DNA of 64,000 nucleotides from Butyricicoccus pullicaecorum (GTDB lineage: Bacteria > Bacillota > Clostridia > Oscillospirales > Butyricicoccaceae), in contig JAGZIY010000017.1 of the NCBI GenBank assembly GCA_018365995.1, positions 13,537 through 77,536 on the forward strand, read 5' to 3'. Below are positions 32,133 through 41,216 of the stretch, one piece after another. Positions within the stretch are counted from its first letter, which is position 1. Every line of letters begins with the position of its first letter. The notes under the pieces are model-generated. The model was not told the DNA's origin and did not search any database. It saw nothing but the letters and a program-made list of their open reading frames with translations. The position numbers and the translations under genes are program-made.

Positions 32133-35100
32133 ATGATGGTGAAAGACGTACAGCACGGTAAGACTATAAGAAAGAGCTTTGCGCGCATCGAGGAGATCCT
32201 CGAGATGCCAAACCTAATCGAGATTCAGAAGAAATCCTATGAGTGGTTTCTTGATACAGGGCTGCGTGAGGTTTTTGAAGATGTCTCTGCAATTACAGAT
32301 TACACCGGCAACCTTGAGCTGACTTTTCTCGACTATGCACTGGACGAGCCGAAGTATAGCATTGAGGAATGTAAGGCACGTGATGCAACTTTTGCGTGTC
32401 CGCTGAAGGTGCGCGTACGCCTGCGCAACAAGGAAACTGGAGAGATCAAAGAGCAGGAGATCTTCATGGGCGAATTCCCGCGCATGACACAGTCCGGTAC
32501 TTTTATCTTTAACGGCGCAGAGCGCGCCATTGTGTCGCAGATTGTTCGTTCTCCGGGTGTTTATTATGGCAGAGAGCTGGACAAGACAGACAAGGCGATC
32601 TTATCTGCAACGGTTATTCCATATCGTGGTGCATGGCTCGAGTACGAGACCGATATGAATGATGTGTTCTATGTCCGCATCGATAAAAACCGTAAAATCC
32701 CGATTACCTCTCTCATTCGTGCGCTTGGTGTAAAGACCGATGCAGAAATTTTGGAGATGTTTGGTGAGGACGAGCGGATTTTGGCAACGCTGGAGCGTGA
32801 TCCCTCCAAGACTGCGGAAGAAGCACTCATTGAAATTTACAAGAAGATGCGCCCGGGTGAGCCGCCCTCGGTTGAGTCTGCGACCAATCTTATGGACGCG
32901 ATGTTCTTTGACACCCGCCGTTATGATATTTCTGCGGTTGGTCGTTATAAATACAATAAGAAGCTGAATATTGCCCGCCGTTTGGTAGGGCGCAAGCTAA
33001 TGGCTCCGGCTGTCGATCCAATGACCGGTGAGATTCTAGCAGAGGAAGGCACCATTTTGACCCGTGAGCAGGCGCGCCGCATTGCAGCACGCGGTGTCAA
33101 TGCAGTGGAGTTGGAATCTGCGGAAGGTAAGCTTGTAAAGGTGTTTGGCAATGGTATGGTCGATGTCGATGACTTTAAGGATTACCTTGGCGGTATGGGA
33201 ACTGAGGAACTTGGCATCAAGGAAAAGGTACGCTTTTCTGTGCTCAAAGAAATTATCGACACCGGTGCAGCTGGGGAAGAACTCAAGAAGATGGTTGCTG
33301 AGCGTATCCATGATTTGATTCCCAAGACCATTATCGTTGATGATATTCTGGCAACTATCTGCTATCTGCTCAATATTGGCAACGGTGTTGGTGTAACAGA
33401 TGATATAGATCATCTGGGCAACCGACGCCTGCGTTGCGTTGGTGAGCTGCTGCAAAATCAGGTCCGTATCGGCTTCTCCCGCATGGAACGCGTGATTCGT
33501 GAGCGTATGACCATTCAGGATATGGATACTGTGACTCCGCAGTCTCTTATTAACATTCGTCCTGTAACGGCTGCGATTAAGGAGTTCTTCGGCTCCTCAC
33601 CGCTGTCACAGTTCATGGATCAGAACAATCCGCTTGCGGAACTGACGCATAAGCGCCGTCTGTCTGCGCTGGGTCCCGGCGGTCTGTCTCGTGACCGCGC
33701 ATCGATGGAAGTGCGAGATGTACACTATAGTCACTATGGTCGTATGTGCCCAATCGAGACTCCTGAAGGTCCAAACATCGGTCTGATTTCTTACCTCGCA
33801 ACTTACGCGCGCATCAATGACTTTGGATTTATCGAAGCACCGTACCGCGTGATCGACAAGGAAACCGGTCGAGTCACTGATGAGGTTCGTTATATGACAG
33901 CAGATGTCGAGGACGAATTCATTGTTTGTCAGGCGTATGAGCCGCTTGATGAAAACGGATGCCTTGCACATGAACGTATCACCTGCCGTATGCGCGATGA
34001 AATCATTGAGGTCGATCGTAAGGATGTTGACCTTATGGACGTATCGCCGCGTATGATGGTTTCGGTTGCAACTGCATTTATTCCGTTCCTTGAGCATGAT
34101 GACGCAAACCGTGCACTCATGGGCGCGAACATGCAGCGTCAGGCTGTGCCGCTTCTGAAAACAGAGGCACCTGTTGTTGCAACTGGTATGGAATATAAGG
34201 CAGCGGTGGATTCTGGCATCATTCCGCTGGCTGAGGGCGATGGTGTTGTCACCCGTTCAACTGCACGCGAGGTATGTGTGCGTTATGATAACGGGGAGGA
34301 GAAGTCGTACCACCTCACAAAGTTCCTGCGTTCCAACCAGTCTACCTGTATCAATATGCGTCCAATCGTCAATCTGGGTGAGCGTGTAAAGACAGGTGAT
34401 GTGCTGGCGGACGGTCCGTCTACCGATAAGGGCGAAATTGCACTTGGCAAGAATGCACTCATCGGCTTTATGACATGGGAAGGCTATAACTACGAGGACG
34501 CAGTTTTGCTCAACGAGCGTCTGGTACGCGATGATGTATACACTTCTATTCACATTGAGGAATATGAGTCGGAGTCCCGTGATACCAAGCTTGGACCGGA
34601 GGAAATCACCCGTGACGTGCCGAACGTAGGCGAGGACGCATTGCGTGACCTTGACGAGCGCGGCATTATCCGTGTCGGCGCAGAGGTACATGCTGGTGAT
34701 ATTCTGGTTGGTAAGGTAACACCGAAGGGTGAAACAGAGTTGACCGCAGAGGAGCGTCTCTTGCGTGCGATTTTCGGAGAGAAGGCAAGAGAAGTACGCG
34801 ATACCTCTCTGCGTGCACCGCATGGTGAATCTGGTATCGTTGTAGATGTTAAGGTATTTACCCGAGAGAATGGCGATGAGCTGGCTCCGGGCGTCAATAT
34901 GGTGGTTCGCTGTTATATTGCGCAGAAGCGCAAGATTTCAGTCGGTGACAAGATGGCAGGCCGTCACGGTAACAAGGGTGTTATCTCCCGTATCCTGCCG
35001 CAGGAGGATATGCCGTTCCTCGAAGATGGCACACCGCTGGATATCGTGCTCAACCCGCTCGGCGTACCATCTCGTATGAACATTGGTCAGGTGCTTGAGG

Positions 35101-35864
35101 TGCATCTGGGTTTTGCGGCGAAGAAGCTGGGCTGGAAGGTCGAGACACCTGTATTTGACAGCGCATCGCAGAAGGATATTGAGGATATGCTGGTCAAGGC
35201 GGGCTATGATGCAGACGGTAAGAGTTGGCTGTATGATGGCAGAACCGGTGAGCGCTTTGACAACCGCGTTACTGTTGGCTATATGTACTACCTCAAGCTG
35301 CACCATTTGGTTGATGATAAGATTCATGCACGTTCTACCGGCCCATACTCTTTGGTTACCCAGCAGCCTTTGGGTGGTAAGGCGCAGTTTGGCGGTCAGC
35401 GTTTCGGTGAGATGGAAGTTTGGGCACTCGAAGCATACGGTGCAGCCTATACCCTGCAGGAGATTTTGACAGTCAAATCGGACGATATCACTGGACGTGT
35501 TAAGACCTATGAGGCAATCGTTAAGGGTCACAATGTACCGCAGCCGGGTGTGCCGGAGTCCTTTAAGGTGCTTGTCAAGGAGTTGCAGTCCTTGTGTTTG
35601 GATATCAAGGTGCTGGATGAAAACATGGAAGTCATTGAGTTGTCTGAGGACGAAGAGGAAGACACCGACTTCGGCAACCGTGCGATGCCTGAGGAGTCTG
35701 CTGCCGGCACAGATGCAGAATTTGCAGCAGCTGGCTTTGGAATCAATGAGGCAGAAGAGGGAGACACCGATTTGGGTGCGTTTGACAGCACGGAAGACGA
35801 CGTAGATGTAGATGATGACCTTATTGAGGAAGACAGCTACGACGATGGTGATTTTGATGAATAA
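32133..35864 (+). CDS. rpoB: RNA polymerase beta subunit
   Basis: A 1243-residue catalytic-core subunit. Recognisable blocks are RKSFARIEEILEMPNLIEIQ at the start, the rifampicin-region SQFMDQNNPLAELTHKRRLSALGPGGLSRDRA, SYLATYARINDFGFIEAPYR, GDKMAGRHGNKGVIS, and LGGKAQFGGQRFGEMEVWALEAYGA near the C terminus. The rifampicin region is the wild-type consensus as far as I can judge. After the normal end there is a strongly acidic tail of about 80 residues (from ELSEDEEEDT to DDGDFDE). The ATG pair at 32133/32136 is chosen over a longer frame from 32001 because homologues begin here; GGAGTGA is somewhat far upstream. Confidence 0.97.
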   Translation: MMVKDVQHGKTIRKSFARIEEILEMPNLIEIQKKSYEWFLDTGLREVFEDVSAITDYTGNLELTFLDYALDEPKYSIEECKARDATFACPLKVRVRLRNKETGEIKEQEIFMGEFPRMTQSGTFIFNGAERAIVSQIVRSPGVYYGRELDKTDKAILSATVIPYRGAWLEYETDMNDVFYVRIDKNRKIPITSLIRALGVKTDAEILEMFGEDERILATLERDPSKTAEEALIEIYKKMRPGEPPSVESATNLMDAMFFDTRRYDISAVGRYKYNKKLNIARRLVGRKLMAPAVDPMTGEILAEEGTILTREQARRIAARGVNAVELESAEGKLVKVFGNGMVDVDDFKDYLGGMGTEELGIKEKVRFSVLKEIIDTGAAGEELKKMVAERIHDLIPKTIIVDDILATICYLLNIGNGVGVTDDIDHLGNRRLRCVGELLQNQVRIGFSRMERVIRERMTIQDMDTVTPQSLINIRPVTAAIKEFFGSSPLSQFMDQNNPLAELTHKRRLSALGPGGLSRDRASMEVRDVHYSHYGRMCPIETPEGPNIGLISYLATYARINDFGFIEAPYRVIDKETGRVTDEVRYMTADVEDEFIVCQAYEPLDENGCLAHERITCRMRDEIIEVDRKDVDLMDVSPRMMVSVATAFIPFLEHDDANRALMGANMQRQAVPLLKTEAPVVATGMEYKAAVDSGIIPLAEGDGVVTRSTAREVCVRYDNGEEKSYHLTKFLRSNQSTCINMRPIVNLGERVKTGDVLADGPSTDKGEIALGKNALIGFMTWEGYNYEDAVLLNERLVRDDVYTSIHIEEYESESRDTKLGPEEITRDVPNVGEDALRDLDERGIIRVGAEVHAGDILVGKVTPKGETELTAEERLLRAIFGEKAREVRDTSLRAPHGESGIVVDVKVFTRENGDELAPGVNMVVRCYIAQKRKISVGDKMAGRHGNKGVISRILPQEDMPFLEDGTPLDIVLNPLGVPSRMNIGQVLEVHLGFAAKKLGWKVETPVFDSASQKDIEDMLVKAGYDADGKSWLYDGRTGERFDNRVTVGYMYYLKLHHLVDDKIHARSTGPYSLVTQQPLGGKAQFGGQRFGEMEVWALEAYGAAYTLQEILTVKSDDITGRVKTYEAIVKGHNVPQPGVPESFKVLVKELQSLCLDIKVLDENMEVIELSEDEEEDTDFGNRAMPEESAAGTDAEFAAAGFGINEAEEGDTDLGAFDSTEDDVDVDDDLIEEDSYDDGDFDE

Positions 35865-35892
35865 TGCGGATACAGGAGGAGCTTTCTAAACT

Positions 35893-38800
35893 ATGGGATA
35901 TAATACGTTCAATGCCATTAAAATCGGTTTGGCTTCGCCCGAACTGATCCGCGAGTGGTCTTATGGCGAGGTCAAAAAGCCGGAGACCATCAATTACCGC
36001 ACGCTCAAGCCAGAGCGTGACGGCCTGTTTTGTGAACGCATCTTTGGACCGACAAAGGACTGGGAATGTCATTGTGGTAAGTATAAGAAGGTTCGCTATA
36101 AGGGAAAAATTTGTGATAAGTGCGGCGTAGAGGTCACCCGTGCAAAGGTACGCCGTGAGCGCATGGGTCATATTGAACTGGCGGCGCCGGTTTCACATAT
36201 TTGGTATTTTAAGGGTATTCCTTCCCGAATGGGGCTGATTCTGGATATCAGCCCGCGTATTCTGGAGAAGGTACTCTACTTTGCAAATTATATTGTTACA
36301 GAGCCGGGAGATACTCCGCTCATGTATAAGCAGATCCTGACGGAAACTGAGTACCGCGATATGCGTGAAAAGTACGACGAGGATTTTGAGGCAATGATGG
36401 GTGCAGAGGCAATCAAAAAGTTGCTTCAGCAGTTGGATCTGGAAAAGCTGTCAGTAGAACTGCGCAATGAACTGCGTGATGCATCTGGTCAGAAACGTAT
36501 GCGCATCATCAAGCGTCTGGAGGTTGTAGAATCGTTCCGTCTGTCCGGTAACAAGCCGGAGTGGATGATTATGGACGTGGTTCCGGTAATCCCGCCGGAA
36601 ATCCGTCCTATGGTACAGCTGGATGGTGGTCGATTTGCGACCTCTGATCTCAACGACCTGTATCGCCGTGTCATAAACCGCAATAACCGTCTCAAGCGCC
36701 TTTTGGAACTGGGTGCTCCGGATATCATTGTGCGCAATGAGAAGCGTATGCTTCAGGAAGCGGTTGATGCACTGATTGACAATGGCCGCCGTGGTCGTCC
36801 AGTTACTGGTCCGAATAATCGTGCGCTCAAGTCTCTCTCGGATATGCTGAAAGGTAAGCAGGGGCGTTTCCGTCAGAACCTGTTGGGCAAGCGTGTTGAC
36901 TATTCTGGCCGTTCGGTTATCGTTGTCGGTCCGGATCTTAAGATTTGGCAGTGTGGTCTGCCAAAGGAAATGGCGCTTGAGCTGTTTAAGCCATTCGTTA
37001 TGAAGCGACTGGTCAAGGACGGTCTGGCATCGAATATCAAGTCGGCAAAGAAGATGGTCGAGCGGGCAAAGACCGAGGTTTGGGACGTGCTGGAAGATGT
37101 CATCAAGGGACACCCAGTCATGCTGAACCGTGCGCCTACCCTGCACCGTCTGGGTATTCAGGCGTTTGAGCCAAAGCTTGTAGAGGGTCGTGCAATTCGT
37201 TTGCATCCGCTGGTATGTACCGCGTTTAATGCGGACTTTGACGGCGATCAGATGGCTGTCCATGTACCTTTGTCTGCGGAGGCACAGGCGGAGGCAAGAC
37301 TGCTCATGCTGTCTGCAAATAACCTCTTGAAGCCGCAGGACGGCAAGCCGGTTACTGTACCTTCACAGGATATGGTGCTGGGTTCCTATTATCTGACCAT
37401 CGACAAGGCAGATGAGCCGGGTGCCGGCAAGATCTTCTCCTGTCCGGATGAGGCAATGATGGCGTATGACGAAGGTGTTGTCGGTATCCATGCACCAATC
37501 AAGGTTCGCATGACCCGCAGCGTGAATGGTCAGACCATTTCCCGTATCGTCGATGCAACAGTTGGTCGTCTGATTTTTAACTCCCGTATTCCGCAGAATC
37601 TGGGCTTTGTCGAGCGTAACGATGACAATATTCTGGATCTGGAAATCATGTTTACATGTGGTAAGAAGGAGCTTGGTAAGATCATTGACCGCTGTATCCG
37701 TGTACACGATTTCAATAAGACTGCTGAGGTTCTCGACTCCATTAAGAGCATGGGCTATAAGTACTCTACAAAGGGTGCTTTGACCGTAGCTGTTGCTGAC
37801 ATGCTTGTTCCAGATGAAAAGCAGAGCATGGTCGAGGAGTCTGAAAAGAAGGTAGCACAGATCGACCGCAAGTATAAGCGTGGCTTTATTACCGACGACG
37901 AGCGTTATCGTCTTGTAGTACACGAGTGGGAGGAGACCACAAAGAAGGTTGCTGCAAAGCTGCAGGACAACATGAAGGAACAGCGCTACAATCCAATTCA
38001 CATGATGGCGGAATCTGGTGCGCGTGGTTCAATCAACCAGATTCGTCAGCTGGCGGGTATGCGTGGTTTGATGGCTTCTACCTCGGGTAAGACGATTGAG
38101 ATTCCGATTAAGTCCAATTTCCGTGAAGGACTGTCAGTTTTGGAATACTTTATTTCGGCACGAGGTGCTCGAAAGGGTATGGCGGATACCGCTCTGCGTA
38201 CTGCGGACTCCGGTTACCTGACTCGTCGTCTGGTTGATGTTTCGCAGGATGTTATCATCCGTGAGGATGACTGCGGTGCGGTCAAGGGTATCTGGGTTGA
38301 GGATATCAAGGAAGGAAACCAGACCATTGAGCCGTTCCATGAGCGCCTGATTGGTCGCTATCTGGTTGATGACCTTTACGATAGTGAGGGCAATCTGGTG
38401 ATTTCCAAGGATCACATGATGACCGAAGAAGATGCAGATCGTGTCATCAAAATGGGGGTTACACGTCTCCAGATTCGTTCGGTTCTGGAATGTCGTGCAC
38501 GTAAGGGTGTATGTACGCACTGCTATGGTATGAACCTTGCCTCCGGTGAGCCATGTGGTCTTGGTGAAGCAGTTGGTATCATTGCGGCACAGTCCATCGG
38601 TGAGCCGGGTACACAGCTTACCATGCGTACTTTCCATACAGGTGGTGTCGCAGGTTCGGATATCACACAGGGTCTGCCGCGTGTCGAGGAGCTGTTTGAG
38701 GCGCGCAAGCCGAAGAAAGTTGCAACACTTGCAGAGACCTCCGGTCGTGTTACCATTGAGGAGTCCAAGCGCACAACGCTCAAGACCATCAATATCACAA

Positions 38801-39420
38801 ACACAGAAACCGGTGAGATGTACTCGTATCAGCTGGCTTCTTCTTCCGGTATCCGTGTGGAAGATGGTCAGCAGGTACAGCAGGGTGAGCAGCTCAATGA
38901 AGGTGCACTCAGCCCGCATGATATCCTGCATGTACTCGATCCACGTGCCGTGCATGACTATCTCATTAAGGAAGTACAGAAGGTTTACCGTCAGCAGGGC
39001 GTAGATATCAACGATAAGCATATCGAGGTCATTGTACGTCAGATGATGCGCAAGGTAAAGGTTGAAGATGCAGGAGACGCAAAGGTGCTGCCCGGATCTG
39101 TCATTGACCTGCTTGAGTTCGAGGATTACAACAATGAGGTGCAGGCACGCATTGATGCAGGCGAATCCAATCTGCGCCTTGCAACTTGCAGTCCGACACT
39201 AATGGGTATTACAAAGGCTTCGCTGGCAACAGAGTCCTTCCTGTCCGCGGCTTCCTTCCAAGAGACGACACGTGTCCTGACAGAGGCTGCAATCAAGGGC
39301 AAAATCGACCCGCTGCTTGGTCTGAAAGAAAATGTTATCATTGGTAAGCTGATTCCGGCAGGCTCCGGTATGAGCGAATACTGTGATGGACATTATGAGC
39401 AGACAGTAAGTCTGGATTAA
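35893..39420 (+). CDS. rpoC: RNA polymerase beta-prime subunit
   Basis: A 1175-residue subunit carrying the catalytic Mg2+ loop NADFDGDQMAVHVP. The N-terminal zinc site is in CHCGKYKKVRYKGKICDKCGVEV. LNRAPTLHRLGIQAFEP, the bridge/trigger-helix region GYLTRRLVDVSQDVII, and the second zinc region (CRARKGVCTHCYGMN) are all present. AGGAGG lies 12 nt before the ATG, 28 bp after rpoB, so they form one operon. The rest is a standard-length clostridial RpoC. Confidence 0.97.
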   Translation: MGYNTFNAIKIGLASPELIREWSYGEVKKPETINYRTLKPERDGLFCERIFGPTKDWECHCGKYKKVRYKGKICDKCGVEVTRAKVRRERMGHIELAAPVSHIWYFKGIPSRMGLILDISPRILEKVLYFANYIVTEPGDTPLMYKQILTETEYRDMREKYDEDFEAMMGAEAIKKLLQQLDLEKLSVELRNELRDASGQKRMRIIKRLEVVESFRLSGNKPEWMIMDVVPVIPPEIRPMVQLDGGRFATSDLNDLYRRVINRNNRLKRLLELGAPDIIVRNEKRMLQEAVDALIDNGRRGRPVTGPNNRALKSLSDMLKGKQGRFRQNLLGKRVDYSGRSVIVVGPDLKIWQCGLPKEMALELFKPFVMKRLVKDGLASNIKSAKKMVERAKTEVWDVLEDVIKGHPVMLNRAPTLHRLGIQAFEPKLVEGRAIRLHPLVCTAFNADFDGDQMAVHVPLSAEAQAEARLLMLSANNLLKPQDGKPVTVPSQDMVLGSYYLTIDKADEPGAGKIFSCPDEAMMAYDEGVVGIHAPIKVRMTRSVNGQTISRIVDATVGRLIFNSRIPQNLGFVERNDDNILDLEIMFTCGKKELGKIIDRCIRVHDFNKTAEVLDSIKSMGYKYSTKGALTVAVADMLVPDEKQSMVEESEKKVAQIDRKYKRGFITDDERYRLVVHEWEETTKKVAAKLQDNMKEQRYNPIHMMAESGARGSINQIRQLAGMRGLMASTSGKTIEIPIKSNFREGLSVLEYFISARGARKGMADTALRTADSGYLTRRLVDVSQDVIIREDDCGAVKGIWVEDIKEGNQTIEPFHERLIGRYLVDDLYDSEGNLVISKDHMMTEEDADRVIKMGVTRLQIRSVLECRARKGVCTHCYGMNLASGEPCGLGEAVGIIAAQSIGEPGTQLTMRTFHTGGVAGSDITQGLPRVEELFEARKPKKVATLAETSGRVTIEESKRTTLKTINITNTETGEMYSYQLASSSGIRVEDGQQVQQGEQLNEGALSPHDILHVLDPRAVHDYLIKEVQKVYRQQGVDINDKHIEVIVRQMMRKVKVEDAGDAKVLPGSVIDLLEFEDYNNEVQARIDAGESNLRLATCSPTLMGITKASLATESFLSAASFQETTRVLTEAAIKGKIDPLLGLKENVIIGKLIPAGSGMSEYCDGHYEQTVSLD

Positions 39421-39667
39421 AAAAATCACATGTCGGGGAGTACTGAGAGGTGCTCCCTGATTTTACATTTTGATATGCTTGCCATTGGTATGTCTTGAAT
39501 CGCTCCCCAAAACAAGATAAGACAGGAAGCTGTGATAGATGCAGCGGAAAAGCAGGAAAAAACAAAGGAATTTATGTATTTATCAGAGTGAAAAGGGAAA
39601 AATAGACAGGTAGAGCAGCCTGCTGGAAGAAATTCTTGTAAAAAAGAGGGAATTGTAAAAAAAAGAC
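39421..39667. other. Non-coding stretch after rpoC
   Basis: A weak hairpin (GGGAG...CTCCC, about 39434-39458) followed by TGATTTT may terminate rpoBC. The rest is A-rich and shows no gene. Confidence 0.4.
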
Positions 39668-39696
39668 TTGACCATGGCGAGAGAGCACGTTATACT
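39668..39696 (+). promoter_or_regulatory. Promoter of the L7Ae-rpsL operon
   Basis: TTGACC (39668-39673), 17-bp spacer, TATACT (39691-39696), 30 bp before the L7Ae-like ATG. Confidence 0.75.
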
Positions 39697-39726
39697 ATAG
39701 AAGTATGCGGTATAGGAGGTTACAAT

Positions 39727-39978
39727 ATGCTTTCTGAATTATCGCAGGCGGCTAAAGTCGTCGGCGTGAAACAGTCCCAAAAGGCCATTCGCGAGGGCAA
39801 TGCAAAGATGGTTTTTGTGGCTGATGATGCCGAACAGCGTGTGATTCGTCCGATTCGGGAACTGTGCGATGAAATGCAGGTTCCGCTTTCTGAGATTCCG
39901 ACAATGACGGAGCTTGGAGATGCAGCCGGCATCGATGTCGGTGCTGCTGTGGTCACACTGCTGAGGTCTGCTAATTAA
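39727..39978 (+). CDS. L7Ae/L30e/S12e/Gadd45-family RNA-binding protein
   Basis: An 83-residue protein of the K-turn-binding fold (VVGVKQSQKAIREGNAKMVFVADDAEQRV, then IPTMTELGDAAGIDVGAAVVTLL). The same small protein stands before rpsL in Bacillus (YbxF type). AGGAGG precedes the ATG. It binds kink-turn RNA motifs on the ribosome or in riboswitches; the target in this organism is not known. It shares a transcript with rpsL, 54 bp downstream. Confidence 0.9.
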   Translation: MLSELSQAAKVVGVKQSQKAIREGNAKMVFVADDAEQRVIRPIRELCDEMQVPLSEIPTMTELGDAAGIDVGAAVVTLLRSAN

Positions 39979-40032
39979 ATGGGCACTGCCTGTTTAATAT
40001 AGAAAATATTTTTGAAAGAAGGAGGAAATAGA

Positions 40033-40452
40033 ATGCCTACTTTTAACCAGCTCGTTCGTAAGGGACGTGAGACAGTTACTGCAAAGTCTACCGCTCCTGC
40101 TCTTCAGGTTGGTCTGAACTCTCTGAAGAAAAAGACCACTGAGCAGTCTGCTCCGCAGAAGCGTGGTGTGTGCACTACTGTTAAAACCATGACCCCTAAG
40201 AAGCCGAACTCTGCTCTGCGTAAGATTGCTCGTGTAAAGCTGACAAACGGTATGGAGGTGTCTGCCTACATTCCGGGTATCGGTCACAACCTGCAGGAGC
40301 ACTCTGTTGTAATGGTTCGCGGCGGTCGTGTAAAGGATCTGCCGGGTGTACGTTACCACATCATTCGCGGCGTTCTGGATACACAGGGCGTTGCAAACCG
40401 CAAGCAGGCGCGCTCCAAATACGGCGCAAAGCGCCCGAAGGCTGGCAAGTAA
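40033..40452 (+). CDS. rpsL: 30S ribosomal protein S12
   Basis: A 139-residue protein with the decoding-site loop TMTPKKPNSALRKIARVKL and the PGVRYHIIRGVLD block. It is about 15 residues longer than the Escherichia protein because of an insertion near residues 15-40, a feature seen in other Clostridia. Lys in PKKPNS is the streptomycin-sensitive form. AGGAGG precedes the ATG at 40033; the upstream frame would include the ribosome site. Confidence 0.96.
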   Translation: MPTFNQLVRKGRETVTAKSTAPALQVGLNSLKKKTTEQSAPQKRGVCTTVKTMTPKKPNSALRKIARVKLTNGMEVSAYIPGIGHNLQEHSVVMVRGGRVKDLPGVRYHIIRGVLDTQGVANRKQARSKYGAKRPKAGK

Positions 40453-40589
40453 TCCGCATTTTTATTTCCGTAGCCTGATAGATGATTGCGCGGCTTTTGC
40501 CGCGTTCTCGTCCTCGGTTTTACGAAAATCTGCCGGATTGTCTGTCTGCATCAAAGTCTTTGAGAGCTGAAGCTTCACAAAGCAATCGT

Positions 40590-40670
40590 TCAGTCTTTTT
40601 GATAGACTGACCCACCGCTTTGTCTTTCTCTTTGGAAAGACAGGCGCAACACGGCACACGCAGGCCGTGT
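40590..40670 (+). promoter_or_regulatory. Three tandem hairpins in the rpsL-rpsG spacer
   Basis: Within the 263-bp spacer, three consecutive stems can form: TCAGTCT/AGACTGA (40590-40610), TGTCTTTC/GAAAGACA (40621-40642) and ACACGGC/GCCGTGT (40649-40670). None is followed by a T-run, so they are not terminators. In Escherichia the rpsL-rpsG spacer is the S7 feedback site, which suggests a similar translational control element. Confidence 0.5.
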
Positions 40671-40715
40671 GCTGAGTACCAATGAAATCATTTCTATATG
40701 AAGGAGGGAAGTAAA

Positions 40716-41186
40716 GTGCCAAGAAGAGGAAATGTTCCCAAGAGAGACGTTCTGCCCGATCCAATGTACAACTCTAAACTCGTTACCAAGCTGGTCAACT
40801 CGATCATGCTCGACGGTAAGAAGGGTGTAGCGCAGAAGGTCGTTTATGGTGCTTTTGACATCGTTCGCGACAAGACTGGTCGTGAGCCGCTGGAGGTTTT
40901 TACCGAGGCGATGGAAAATATTATGCCATCTCTGGAGGTTAAGGCTCGCCGTGTAGGCGGTGCTACCTATCAGGTTCCGATGGAGGTTCGTCCGGAGCGT
41001 CGTCAGACTTTGGGTCTGCGCTGGATCACCAAGTATTCTCGTGCACGCAGCGAGAAGACTATGCGTGAGCGTCTGGCTGGCGAGATCATGGACGCTTGCA
41101 ATAATCTGGGCGGCTCTGTTAAGAAGCGTGAAGATACGCACAAGATGGCAGAGGCGAACAAGGCATTCGCTCACTACCGTTATTAA
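40716..41186 (+). CDS. rpsG: 30S ribosomal protein S7
   Basis: A 156-residue head-assembly protein, starting PRRGNVPKRDVLPDP and containing LVNSIMLDGKKGVAQKVVY and RSEKTMRERLAGEIMDA. A GTG start at 40716 follows GAAGGAGGG. Length and sequence are typical. It is followed by fusA after 30 bp. Confidence 0.97.
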   Translation: MPRRGNVPKRDVLPDPMYNSKLVTKLVNSIMLDGKKGVAQKVVYGAFDIVRDKTGREPLEVFTEAMENIMPSLEVKARRVGGATYQVPMEVRPERRQTLGLRWITKYSRARSEKTMRERLAGEIMDACNNLGGSVKKREDTHKMAEANKAFAHYRY

Positions 41187-41216
41187 TTTACGGCAGTATT
41201 TGAAAGGAGAGCAAAC

